From Rhodocyclales bacterium (lineage in GTDB: Bacteria > Pseudomonadota > Gammaproteobacteria > Burkholderiales > Rhodocyclaceae), in contig JACRIY010000041.1 in NCBI GenBank assembly GCA_016235805.1, positions 1-36,864 on the forward strand: a stretch of DNA of 36,864 nucleotides. Reading direction: 5' to 3'. Below, piece after piece: positions 18,050 through 25,086 of the stretch (position 1 is its first letter; each line of letters starts with the position of its first letter). Made by a program: the position numbers and the translations under genes. The notes beneath the pieces are model-generated. The model worked only from the letters and a program-made list of their open reading frames with translations. It was not told the origin of the DNA and made no database searches.

Positions 18050-18069
18050 GGGCGGACTTCGGTCCGCCC
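18050..18069 (+). terminator. Hairpin with TTCG tetraloop after the ligase gene
   Basis: Arms GGGCGGAC and GTCCGCCC enclose TTCG, starting 20 bases after the ligase stop. The stem is perfect and the loop very stable, but there is no clear T-run. It is the likely 3' end of the korA operon. Confidence 0.6.
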
Positions 18070-18160
18070 GCTGGTGGCTTTGGCCGCACGGCGGGTCACG
18101 CTTCGGCCATGCGGAATTCGTGGTTGACTTTTAAGCCGGCAAACTTGGCGTGGCAGCGTC

Positions 18161-18203
18161 TAAGGCAAGTCGGTTTTGGGTTTGAGTCGCCTTCGTGCCC
18201 TTA
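18161..18203 (-). other. Weak attC-like imperfect hairpin between the ligase gene and brnA
   Basis: TAAGGCA and TGCCCTTA pair with one bulged C, as in the unpaired bases of attC sites. On the minus strand the element runs from CTAAG to CTTAG, followed by AC; a canonical attC has CTAAC...GTTAG. The core bases therefore do not match GTTRRRY. The rest of 18031-18311 holds no convincing gene. Confidence 0.2.
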
Positions 18204-18248
18204 GCGGACCTGGCCGGTCTAGGAAAGCAGACGTTCAGGAACGTCCAA

Positions 18249-18292
18249 GTTCAGAGGTGCTGCGCGACTCTCTCGCGCAGCACCTCTGGAAC
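18249..18292 (-). terminator. Long perfect hairpin just downstream of brnA
   Basis: A 16-bp perfect stem (CAGAGGTGCTGCGCGA and its complement, 18252-18288) with loop CTCTC, extended by GTT/AAC with one bulged G. It lies 20 bases past the brnA stop. No T-run is present, so it may terminate, protect the mRNA, or be part of a recombination site. Confidence 0.45.
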
Positions 18293-18311
18293 GATGGGTT
18301 CGGCCACATAC

Positions 18312-18611
18312 CTATGCGCTTCGGGAATGGCGCGCTACGTACTGACGCAACACACCATCCATGCGCGATTGCCAGCCTTCGCCCGTTGACTTGAAGTAGG
18401 CCACGACCTCGGGGCTGTAGCGCACCGATACCAGCAGCTTCTTGTTTTCGGACTTTGGCCGCCCGCGCAACGACTGCAAGGGGACCATTGCCTTAAGCTG
18501 AGCAGGCGTGAGCGGCTGTGCATCGGGATCGCTCTTGGCCGCCGCGGTAATGGCTTTGTCTTCGGCCGCGGTCGGCATGCGAACGGCAGGTCGTTTAGAG
18601 ACTTTCGACAT
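18312..18611 (-). CDS. brnA: BrnA-type antitoxin
   Basis: Protein of 99 residues with a basic N-terminus and a C-terminal DNA-binding part: LVSVRYSPEVVAYFKSTGEG followed by WQSRMDGVLRQYV, the ribbon-helix-helix pattern of BrnA antitoxins. It neutralises BrnT and, as a dimer in the toxin complex, represses the brnTA promoter. The start overlaps the end of brnT by 17 bases, the usual toxin-first order in this family. It points away from the integrase, as an integron cassette would. Confidence 0.87.
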   Translation of the reverse strand: MSKVSKRPAVRMPTAAEDKAITAAAKSDPDAQPLTPAQLKAMVPLQSLRGRPKSENKKLLVSVRYSPEVVAYFKSTGEGWQSRMDGVLRQYVARHSRSA

Positions 18612-18864
18612 AGTGCTTTACCTCACGACGATTGGCGCGGCGAAGGCTGATGATCCTTCGCACATTGCCACGATCTACAAAGGCCACGTAGTACAGTATT
18701 TCGGTCTTTGGAGCGAGCGCGATCATTCGCATCTCGTGGTACTCAAACCGTTCATCAACCCACACCAGCGCAGCTTCCCAATCGAGTTCGACCGCAATGA
18801 GCAAGGACACGCCGTGCTTCGCCTGGTTTGCCTCATCCTTGGCTGGATCGAATTCGATACGCAT
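18595..18864 (-). CDS. brnT: BrnT-type ribonuclease toxin
   Basis: Protein of 89 residues matching BrnT along its length: the N-terminus IEFDPAKDEANQAKHGVSL, the middle DERFEYHEMRMIALAP, and the end VRRIISLRRANRREVKHYVE. BrnT is a RelE-like mRNA-cleaving toxin that inhibits translation. All typical segments look intact. It has its own promoter with a palindrome, at 18867-18898, and is divergent from the integrase gene. Loss of the pair would be toxic, so it may stabilise the island. Confidence 0.9.
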   Translation of the reverse strand: MRIEFDPAKDEANQAKHGVSLLIAVELDWEAALVWVDERFEYHEMRMIALAPKTEILYYVAFVDRGNVRRIISLRRANRREVKHYVESL

Positions 18865-18866
18865 GC

Positions 18867-18886
18867 ATTACTGTAGCTACAATAAT
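18867..18886. promoter_or_regulatory. Candidate BrnTA operator palindrome
   Basis: ATTACTGTAGCTACAATAAT is a 20-bp inverted repeat with one mismatched pair; the centre TGTAGCTACA is perfect. It overlaps the -10 box and sits just before the brnT start, where BrnA autorepression would be expected. Confidence 0.6.
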
Positions 18887-18898
18887 TGCGCTTGTCAA
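18870..18898 (-). promoter_or_regulatory. Promoter of brnTA
   Basis: On the minus strand TTGACA (18898-18893), spacer of 17, TACAGT (18875-18870). The -35 is perfect. Confidence 0.65.
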
Positions 18899-18992
18899 AT
18901 GCGCGAAGGTGCGCGGTTCTATGGGGCCGAACAGTTATTCACGCGCAGAAACGTCCAGATTATTGCTAATAATACGGACACGGTCGGAATGC

Positions 18993-18999
18993 CTCTAAC
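18993..18999 (-). other. Weak candidate integron recombination core (attI-like)
   Basis: The minus strand reads GTTAGAG; the integron core is GTTRRRY, so the last base differs. It lies between the integrase gene and brnTA, where attI is expected. A single short match is weak evidence. Confidence 0.2.
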
Positions 19000-19002
19000 G
19001 TA

Positions 19003-20088
19003 TTGAATGACGTAGAGATTCTCCTAAATGGGTCTCCTTATCAACTTCCAATCATACGGACAGGCGAACAGGTTAATGTTCCGGCTTTTTCATCACGTAA
19101 GGAGTCACAGTTATGGGGTAGCCAGCCCCCTCGCCTGCTCGACCTGTTTGCGGCAATCTGCCGACGCAGGCATTTCAGCCCCCGCACCGAAGAGAGTTAC
19201 CGCTACAGGATCAGGCAGTACATCTTCTTCCATGGCAAACGCCACCCTCGGGAGATGGGAGCAGCCGAAGTAGAGGCGTTCCTTAACTATCTGGCGGTCA
19301 GCCGCAAGGTGGCAGCATCGACACAGACCCAAGCATTGAACGCCATCGTATTTCTCTACGATTCGGTGATGGCACAGCCCTTGGGAACGATGTCCGGGTT
19401 AAAGCGTGTCCAGGCTCGCCACCGCGTTCCTGTGGTGCTCACCACGGAAGAGGTGAAGCGGGTATTGGTTCAGATGCAGGGAACGCCACGTCTCCTGGCC
19501 GAAGTGATGTACGGCGCGGGGCTGCGGGTAAATGAGTGCGTCACACTTCGCGTAAAGGACATCGACTTTGGTGCCAAGATGATCACGGTGCGCGCTGGAA
19601 AGGGCGGTAAGGATCGTTCCACGGTATTGCCCGATCAACTCCACAAACCGCTTCAGCAGCACCTTCTTCGCGTGGCGGCATTGCATAAGGAAGATCTAAG
19701 CAAGGGCGGCGGACTGGTTCCCTTGCCAAACGCGATTGACCGTAAGTATCCATCCGCCTCAACGTCCTTTGCGTGGCAATTTGCCTTCCCTTCCGCCGTC
19801 CTTCGACCGTGGGGTGAGAGCGGCCGACTGGCGCGCAGGCATACCTCCGACAGTTCAGTCCAACGTCCCTTTCGCAAGGTGCTGCAACTGGCGGGGATCC
19901 ACAAGCACGCCAGCGTTCATACGCTGAGGCACTCATTCGCCACCCATCTGCTATCGTCGGGCACCGACATTCGCACCATTCAACTCTTGCTGGGCCATCG
20001 GAGTTTGCAAACAACGATGATATATACCCACGTATTGGAGGTCACATGGAAAGTTACCAGTCCGCTCGACCGTTTGCAGTCGGATTGA
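19003..20088 (+). pseudogene. Integron-type tyrosine recombinase (IntI-like), probably frameshifted at its start
   Basis: The open frame gives 361 residues. From about residue 40 it follows IntI closely: HGKRHPREMGAAEVEAFLNY, VPVVLTTEEVKRVL, the active-site Arg in GAGLRVNE, HTLRHSFATHLL, LGHRSLQTTMIYTHV with the catalytic Tyr, and a final TSPLDRLQ. The IntI-specific insert (DRKYPSASTSFAWQFAFPSA) is present. The first 37 residues look foreign. AAGGAG (19099-19104) precedes ATG 19113, but that ATG is followed by GGGG and reads ATG GGG TAG. Removing one G would give MGSQPPRLLDLF joined to the IntI frame. So either a one-base insertion has disabled the native start, or a base-calling error exists, or translation begins at ATG 19003. 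Confidence 0.75.
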
Positions 20089-20092
20089 CCGG

Positions 20093-20434
20093 TCAATCGG
20101 CGTCGGCAATTCGTTGCTGTGCTTCTATCTCATCCGCAAGCTTCTCTTGGAGCGAGGGAGACAAAGCGGCTTCATCGATGGCGCCTATGGCAATGGCACG
20201 GGCGACGGCGACGGCCGGTGGAAGGCCGGTATAGCGTTTGTAGAGTTCTCGTGAGATCTCATCGTGAAATTGATGGATGCGCTCGGTGAGCTCAAAAGAG
20301 CTGTACCCGTCTTCCGCCCAGCGACAGAAGTCATCGAACAATTCATCCAGCGCGTCGTGGAGTTCCGACTCCCACGCTTCGTTGGCCAATTCGCGCAATT
20401 TGGCAATTTCACGCTTTGATAATTTAATAGGCAT
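20093..20434 (-). CDS. Unknown small acidic protein convergent with the integrase
   Basis: Protein of 113 residues from ATG 20434 (the frame is open from 20518). It begins MPIKLSKREIAKLRELANEA and is rich in Asp and Glu, with DELFDDFCRWAEDGYS in the middle and a helical, acidic end. No family was recognised, and no catalytic motif or membrane segment is seen. It ends four bases from the integrase stop on the opposite strand, so it probably arrived with that island. Confidence 0.55.
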   Translation of the reverse strand: MPIKLSKREIAKLRELANEAWESELHDALDELFDDFCRWAEDGYSSFELTERIHQFHDEISRELYKRYTGLPPAVAVARAIAIGAIDEAALSPSLQEKLADEIEAQQRIADAD

Positions 20435-20604
20435 GGAACCTGGATCGCCGGAGCTATCCGAGAATAGGCTTGAAGAATACACTCGGTGTCGACCGAATGA
20501 CTGCTTTGCGCCATCCAACTCTCCGGCCGGTTATGGCCGAACTGCGACAACCATTCTCCCCACGAATCTCGATTGCCAAAATTTTGCGAAGTGGGTCGAA
20601 GGCC

Positions 20605-20629
20605 AAAAGTCGGCGCCGGCGACACGGCG
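20605..20629 (+). repeat. Short dispersed repeat, copy 2
   Basis: AAAAGTCGGCGCCGGCG followed by ACACGGCG. The gap 20435-20783 otherwise holds the marR promoter and operator and no convincing gene. Confidence 0.65.
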
Positions 20630-20683
20630 AACGTCGCCTCCCTGAAGCCTCTCCCACCACCCCAAACCAGTTGGTTACTGTTT

Positions 20684-20702
20684 TGATGGAAATCCGATCA
20701 TT
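20684..20702 (+). promoter_or_regulatory. Candidate MarR operator, copy 2 (before marR)
   Basis: TGATGGAAATCCGATCATT, 16 of 19 identical to the site at 21291. TGAT and ATCA form the dyad with nine bases between. Its last base is the first base of the -35 box, exactly as before korA, which suggests autorepression. Confidence 0.65.
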
Positions 20703-20731
20703 TGACGCAAGGTATTTGGCGAAGCGATAAT
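20702..20731 (+). promoter_or_regulatory. Promoter of marR
   Basis: TTGACG at 20702-20707, spacer of 18, GATAAT at 20726-20731. A good match, placed 52 bases before ATG 20784. Confidence 0.65.
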
Positions 20732-20783
20732 CCGCCTGCGAGTGTTTTGCCCGCCCCTGACCACAAATCCTCCACGCGAAGCC

Positions 20784-21248
20784 ATGCCCGCCAAAACTGA
20801 GTCCAGCAAAAAATCCGCCATCGACCTGGGCATGCTGCCCGAACTGGTCGGCTTCCAGTTGCGCATGGCCCAGATCGCGCTGTTCCGCGATTTTTCGCAG
20901 GGGCTTGGCGGCGAGGACGTCACGCCCGGGTTGTTCGGCGTGCTGGTCATCATCGAATCCAATCCCGACCTCAAGCAGAGCGAACTGGCGCGCGCCACCC
21001 AGCTCGACCGCTCGACGGTGGTCACCGTGATCGACAACCTTGAACGACGCGGCCTGGTCGAGCGGCGCGCCTCGGTGCATGACCGGCGCTCCAACGCCAT
21101 CCGCCTGACCGAGGCGGGCACAACACTGCTGCGCAAGCTGAAGCGCCAGGTCGGCCAGCACGAAAAGCGCCTGCTGCAGAACTTCAGCCCGGCCGAACGC
21201 GAAACCTTCCTCACGTTGCTGCAAAAGGTCTTTCCCGAACACCGCTGA
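20784..21248 (+). CDS. MarR-family transcriptional regulator
   Basis: Protein of 154 residues from ATG 20784 (an in-frame GTG at 20742 is possible). The winged helix region reads QSELARATQLDRSTVVTVID, then NLERRGLVERRASVHDRRSN and AIRLTEAGTTLL, the classic MarR recognition helix and wing with its DxR signature. MarR proteins are dimers that leave DNA when they bind a small, often aromatic, ligand or its CoA ester. The gene sits directly before the second AOR, and a matching dyad stands before it, before that AOR and before korA. It is therefore the likely common repressor of both AOR units. The ligand is unknown. Confidence 0.87.
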   Translation: MPAKTESSKKSAIDLGMLPELVGFQLRMAQIALFRDFSQGLGGEDVTPGLFGVLVIIESNPDLKQSELARATQLDRSTVVTVIDNLERRGLVERRASVHDRRSNAIRLTEAGTTLLRKLKRQVGQHEKRLLQNFSPAERETFLTLLQKVFPEHR

Positions 21249-21255
21249 GCGCGGA

Positions 21256-21280
21256 GCGCCGTCGTTCCAGCGCCGACTTT
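21256..21280 (-). repeat. Short dispersed repeat, copy 3
   Basis: Minus strand AAAGTCGGCGCTGGAACG followed by ACGGCGC, between marR and the second AOR. Confidence 0.6.
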
Positions 21281-21290
21281 CGTCCATTTT

Positions 21291-21309
21291 TGATGGACTT
21301 CCAATCATT
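21291..21309 (+). promoter_or_regulatory. Candidate MarR operator, copy 3 (before the second AOR)
   Basis: TGATGGACTTCCAATCATT, 52 bases before the AOR start. It has the clearest symmetry of the three (TGATGG and CCAATCA). No strong -10 box is seen downstream at normal spacing, so the promoter itself is uncertain. Confidence 0.65.
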
Positions 21310-21360
21310 GATGCAGTAAACTATTCGCCATCGCAGAAGCCTTGCCATGGAGAACCGGTA

Positions 21361-23685
21361 ATGAGCATCAGGACCCGAATCGACCGGCTGTGCGCGCGCA
21401 TGCACGACACGCCGCAGTACCCGACCCAGGGTGCCGTGCTGTTCGTCGACCTCGAACACCGGGAGACCCGCAGCAAGTACCTCCCCGCCGAGATCATGCG
21501 CAATTTCCTCGGCGGCCGCGGTGCCAACATGGTGCTGCTCTACAACCTGCTCGACGAAGACAAGGAGGCGCTCGATCCCGAGGTGCCGCTCATCTTCGGC
21601 GCCGGCACCCTGACCGGCGACATGCCTTCCGCCACGCGCGGCAACTTCACCAGCCGCTCGCCCGACAGCTACGCCATCCTCGACTCCAGCGCCGGCGATT
21701 ACTTCCCGGCCTTCACCAAGCGCCTGGGGTACGACCACATCGTGCTGCACGGCCGGGCGGCGCAATGGACGCTGCTGAAGATTTCGCGCGAGTCGGTGGA
21801 ATTCCTCGACGCCACGCCCTATGTCGGCCTCGACAACCTCGACACCGCGGCCGCCGTCGAGCGCGATTTCCACTGCACCGAGCGCAAGGACATGGCGCTG
21901 GCGCGCATCACCACGGCCGGCGAAAACCAGGTGCTGTGCAGCGGCATCATGGGTGGCATCAAGTCGATCTGGGCGCGCGGCGGCGCCGGGGCCAAGATGG
22001 GCGCGCTGAAGCTTAAGGCGATCATGATCCAGGGCAAGCCCGGCGACCCGCCGCTGCAAAAGCAGCTCAAGGAACACAACAAGGTGATCGGCAAGAAGAT
22101 CACCTCGACCTCGGTGATCAAGAACGCCCTGAAGCAGGTCGGCACGCCCTTCCTCTACAAGCCGTCGCGCGTGCTCGGCGCGCTGGGCACGCTGAACAAC
22201 CAGACCACCGCCTGGCACGAATCGCTCGACGCCGACAATTTCGATCCCTACCGGCCCGGCATGGACGGCTGCTACAAGTGCCCGGTGCATTGCCGCAACC
22301 TGAACGACATGACGCCCGAGGGCAAGGGCGGCTGGGGCTCCGCCGCGCTGATGGGGCTCAAGGGCAATGCCAGCTACGACAAGGCGCAGGCCGACATCGA
22401 CCACCACAAGCTGCGCACCTACAACGGCATCAAGGGCGACGGCAAGTTTGACAAGTACGACAAGGGCGACGGCCCGGAGTACGTCACGGTCGGCAAGTTC
22501 GGCCCGATGATCGGCCTGCGCGAGGCCGAGCAGGTGCTGCGCCTGAACAACATCCTCAACGACCTGGGCCTCGATTCCGCCTCCACCGGCAGCGCGATAT
22601 CCTGGGCCATGGAACTCTGGCAGCGCGGCATCATCGACGCCAGCCACACGGGCGGGCTCGACCTGTCCTGGGGCAACTACGACAGCATCGAGAAGCTGCT
22701 CTTCATGACCGCGAAGCGCGAAGGCTTCGGCGACACAATCGCCGACTCGGCGCGGGCGGTCGATACCGGCAAGTACCCGCGCGAGGCGCTGGAATACCGC
22801 ATGGCGGTCAAGGGCCTGTTCCAGAGCGATCCGCACGATGCGCGCATCCTCAAGGCCTTCGCGCTCGGCCTTTCGGTCGCCACGCGCGGCATGGACCACC
22901 TGCGGAACCGCGTCACGCTGGAAATCAACGCCCGCGTCAACGACGATGCGCCGTTCAAGACCCAGCTCTACGGCGGCACCGTGGCGCCGCAGCCGAACAG
23001 CTACGAGGGCAAGGAAATCGCCGTGCGCCGCTGCGAAAACACCTTCGCCGTCGGCGACTCGGTCGGCATGTGCCGCTTCAACACCAAGCTGTTCAACTCG
23101 CCCACCCTGCCCGACTGCGGCGATTTCGCGACGCAACTGGGCACCATGACCGGCGAGCCGGTCAGCGCGGAACAGCTCGACGAGGTCGGCCGCAACATCA
23201 CCGGCATCGAGCACCTGCTGAATTTCCGCCTCGGCCTGCGCGCGAAGGACGACACACTGCCGGCGCGCTGGTTCGAAGAGACCATCGATACCGGCCCGTT
23301 CAAGGGCGAGAAGATCGACCGCGCCGAATTCGACGCCATGAAAAGGCGCTTCTACGAACTCACCGGCCTCAATGCCGAAAGCGTGCCGCGCGCCGACTGG
23401 CACGAGCGGCTGGCGCTGGCCGCCACCGGCTTCGCCGTCCGCGTCGAATTGCCGCGGCCGCTGCCGGGCGCCCCGGAAAAATCCATCGTCATCGACCGGC
23501 CGGTGGCCAATGTCGCCGAACTGCGCACGGCGCTGCGTCGCCACCTGCCCGAAGCCCGCAAGTCGCTCGACGATCCGTCGTGGAACATCACGGTGAATGG
23601 CGAGATGGTGCTCTCCGGTGAAGCCGCAAAAGTGCTGCGCAGCGGCGACCGCGTGCAACTGGTGCCGATCATCGCCGGCGGTTGA
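21361..23685 (+). CDS. Tungsten-type aldehyde:ferredoxin oxidoreductase fused to a MoaD/ThiS-like domain (copy 2)
   Basis: Protein of 774 residues, exactly as long as copy 1 and roughly three quarters identical by eye over the first 220 residues. Cluster ligands are CYKCPVHC (Cys304, 307, 311) and the Cys of VGMCRFN. The C-terminal domain ends VQLVPIIAGG. AOR enzymes use a tungsten or molybdenum bis-pterin and ferredoxin to interconvert aldehydes and acids. It stands alone after marR with no ferredoxin or electron-transfer subunit of its own, so it may share the ferredoxin at 14022. Differences from copy 1 are spread along the protein, which suggests an older duplication with both copies under selection. 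Confidence 0.88.
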   Translation: MSIRTRIDRLCARMHDTPQYPTQGAVLFVDLEHRETRSKYLPAEIMRNFLGGRGANMVLLYNLLDEDKEALDPEVPLIFGAGTLTGDMPSATRGNFTSRSPDSYAILDSSAGDYFPAFTKRLGYDHIVLHGRAAQWTLLKISRESVEFLDATPYVGLDNLDTAAAVERDFHCTERKDMALARITTAGENQVLCSGIMGGIKSIWARGGAGAKMGALKLKAIMIQGKPGDPPLQKQLKEHNKVIGKKITSTSVIKNALKQVGTPFLYKPSRVLGALGTLNNQTTAWHESLDADNFDPYRPGMDGCYKCPVHCRNLNDMTPEGKGGWGSAALMGLKGNASYDKAQADIDHHKLRTYNGIKGDGKFDKYDKGDGPEYVTVGKFGPMIGLREAEQVLRLNNILNDLGLDSASTGSAISWAMELWQRGIIDASHTGGLDLSWGNYDSIEKLLFMTAKREGFGDTIADSARAVDTGKYPREALEYRMAVKGLFQSDPHDARILKAFALGLSVATRGMDHLRNRVTLEINARVNDDAPFKTQLYGGTVAPQPNSYEGKEIAVRRCENTFAVGDSVGMCRFNTKLFNSPTLPDCGDFATQLGTMTGEPVSAEQLDEVGRNITGIEHLLNFRLGLRAKDDTLPARWFEETIDTGPFKGEKIDRAEFDAMKRRFYELTGLNAESVPRADWHERLALAATGFAVRVELPRPLPGAPEKSIVIDRPVANVAELRTALRRHLPEARKSLDDPSWNITVNGEMVLSGEAAKVLRSGDRVQLVPIIAGG

Positions 23686-23688
23686 GCC

Positions 23689-24090
23689 CTAGGCCGCCCC
23701 GACGGCAAGGTTCTTCACGTAGTCGCCGAAGCGCTGGTCCTCCTGCACCGTGTGCTCGATGAACCAGCGGATCAGGAAATCGAACAGTTCTTCTTCCGAC
23801 TTGCTTTGGGAGCGCCAGGAAAGCTCGTCGATCAGCTGCCGGTGCAAGGCGTGGTGGAGGTCATGGTCGGGATAGCCGAACTTGATCATCAGGTTTTCCT
23901 CGCTGACGAAATGAAATGACGCGTACTTGGTCAGCTCGTCAAACAGTTTCCTGCGATACTCGGCATCCGTGGTTGAGGCCAGTTCGGCGTGCAACCGGTT
24001 GATCAGGCTCATGAAGTAACGATGCTGCAGGTCGATTTCCTCGACCTCGGTGTCGTAGCCGGTTTTCCAGTGGAGCGTGGCAAAGGTCAT
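23689..24090 (-). CDS. Bacteriohemerythrin (oxygen-binding di-iron protein)
   Basis: Protein of 133 residues from ATG 24090 with GGAG upstream; the frame is open from 24138. The hemerythrin iron ligands are all visible: His in DLQHRYF, the HFVSEENLM segment (His and Glu), HDLHHALH, and HTVQED (H-x4-D). It binds O2 reversibly and may store, sense or scavenge oxygen. Three bases separate its stop from the second AOR on the other strand. Protection of oxygen-labile enzymes nearby is plausible but inferred. Confidence 0.9.
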   Translation of the reverse strand: MTFATLHWKTGYDTEVEEIDLQHRYFMSLINRLHAELASTTDAEYRRKLFDELTKYASFHFVSEENLMIKFGYPDHDLHHALHRQLIDELSWRSQSKSEEELFDFLIRWFIEHTVQEDQRFGDYVKNLAVGAA

Positions 24091-24180
24091 GAGTTTATTT
24101 CTCCGGTCGGTTCGCTCGGCATTGCGCGGTACCAGCATTCGACCGGCAGGCAGGCTTCCGTGCCCGATCGATGAAAAGCC

Positions 24181-25038
24181 ATGATTGGATCAAGGCTACT
24201 CCCAACCACCGAAACAGGCAACTCACCGGTCATGAACCCGACCCAGGCACCGGTCTTCATCCTCAGTTCCGCCGGCAGGACCGGCAGCACCCTGCTGCAA
24301 CGCCTGCTGATCTCGACGCGCGAGATCATGATCTGGGGCGAGCACGACGGCGCCATGGTCGCCGCCGCCGGCAATTTGCTCGATCGCCTGCAAGCCTGGC
24401 ATGGCCTGACCGACGGTCGCCAGCAACAGGAAGCCTTCGCCCGCCACGGTCACGACGCCTGGATACCCAACCTGACGCCGCCGATGACTGCTTTCCTCGA
24501 CGGCCTGCGCGCCCTGTTTACCGAATCGATGGGCGCCGAGGCGCGGCGCCTGGGTTATCCGCGCTGGGGATTCAAGGAGATCCGCCACGACGGCAATGCC
24601 GCCGTGTTGCTGAAGACGCTGTTTCCCGAGGCACGCTTCGTCTTCAGCGTGCGCCATCCGGCCGAGGCCCTGCGCTCACTGAAGTCGACCGGGTGGTATG
24701 GCCTGCATTGCGGGTCCGACCCGGTCCGCTTCGCCTCGATCTGGACGGCCAACGTGCAATCGCTGCTGCGCGCCGCGCCACGCCTCGGCCCGGTGTTGGT
24801 CGTGCGCTACGAAGACATGGTCGCCAGTCCGCAGATCGTGGTTGACGCCATTGCCGCGCACGTCGGAATCGCCGCCGAACGCTTCGACCTGTCTGCCTTC
24901 CAGCGCCGCCATCGTGGCAGTTCCAAGCCGCCCGAGGTCCTTTCCGGCGCGGACCACCAGGCACTGACCGCGGCGGAACTGGTGCGCACTGCGAAACTGC
25001 TCGGCTACGACGTCACCGGGAACACGCGGACCGATTGA
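24181..25038 (+). CDS. Sulfotransferase-family protein (PAPS-dependent)
   Basis: Protein of 285 residues; ATG 24232 is an alternative start closer to the conserved region. The 5'-phosphosulfate loop is LSSAGRTGSTLLQRLL and the 3'-phosphate motif is VFSVRHPAEALRSLKSTG. These features define PAPS-dependent sulfotransferases. The acceptor substrate is not visible. No sulfate-activation gene is near. It is divergent from hemerythrin and convergent with the exporter gene downstream. No link to the aromatic pathways is evident. Confidence 0.75.
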   Translation: MIGSRLLPTTETGNSPVMNPTQAPVFILSSAGRTGSTLLQRLLISTREIMIWGEHDGAMVAAAGNLLDRLQAWHGLTDGRQQQEAFARHGHDAWIPNLTPPMTAFLDGLRALFTESMGAEARRLGYPRWGFKEIRHDGNAAVLLKTLFPEARFVFSVRHPAEALRSLKSTGWYGLHCGSDPVRFASIWTANVQSLLRAAPRLGPVLVVRYEDMVASPQIVVDAIAAHVGIAAERFDLSAFQRRHRGSSKPPEVLSGADHQALTAAELVRTAKLLGYDVTGNTRTD

Positions 25039-25048
25039 AGCCCGCTTC

Positions 25049-25072
25049 AAAAGTCGGCGCTGGCGCTACGGC
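25049..25072 (+). repeat. Short dispersed repeat, copy 4
   Basis: AAAAGTCGGCGCTGGCG followed by CTACGGC, between the convergent sulfotransferase and exporter genes. Confidence 0.7.
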
Positions 25073-25086
25073 ACCCATACCGCTTC

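Noticed and set aside
20470..20730. Plus-strand frame of 86 codons before marR
   Set aside because: It runs through a dispersed repeat and the marR operator and promoter, and the protein resembles nothing known.
21211..23658. Minus-strand open frame of 815 codons opposite the second AOR
   Set aside because: Shadow of the AOR codon pattern in GC-rich DNA. The same kind of frame appears opposite copy 1, with no ribosome binding site or domain.
14367..23685. The two AOR genes as a recent tandem duplication
   Set aside because: Equal length suggests common origin, but differences are spread along the whole protein and codon level, so it is not recent.
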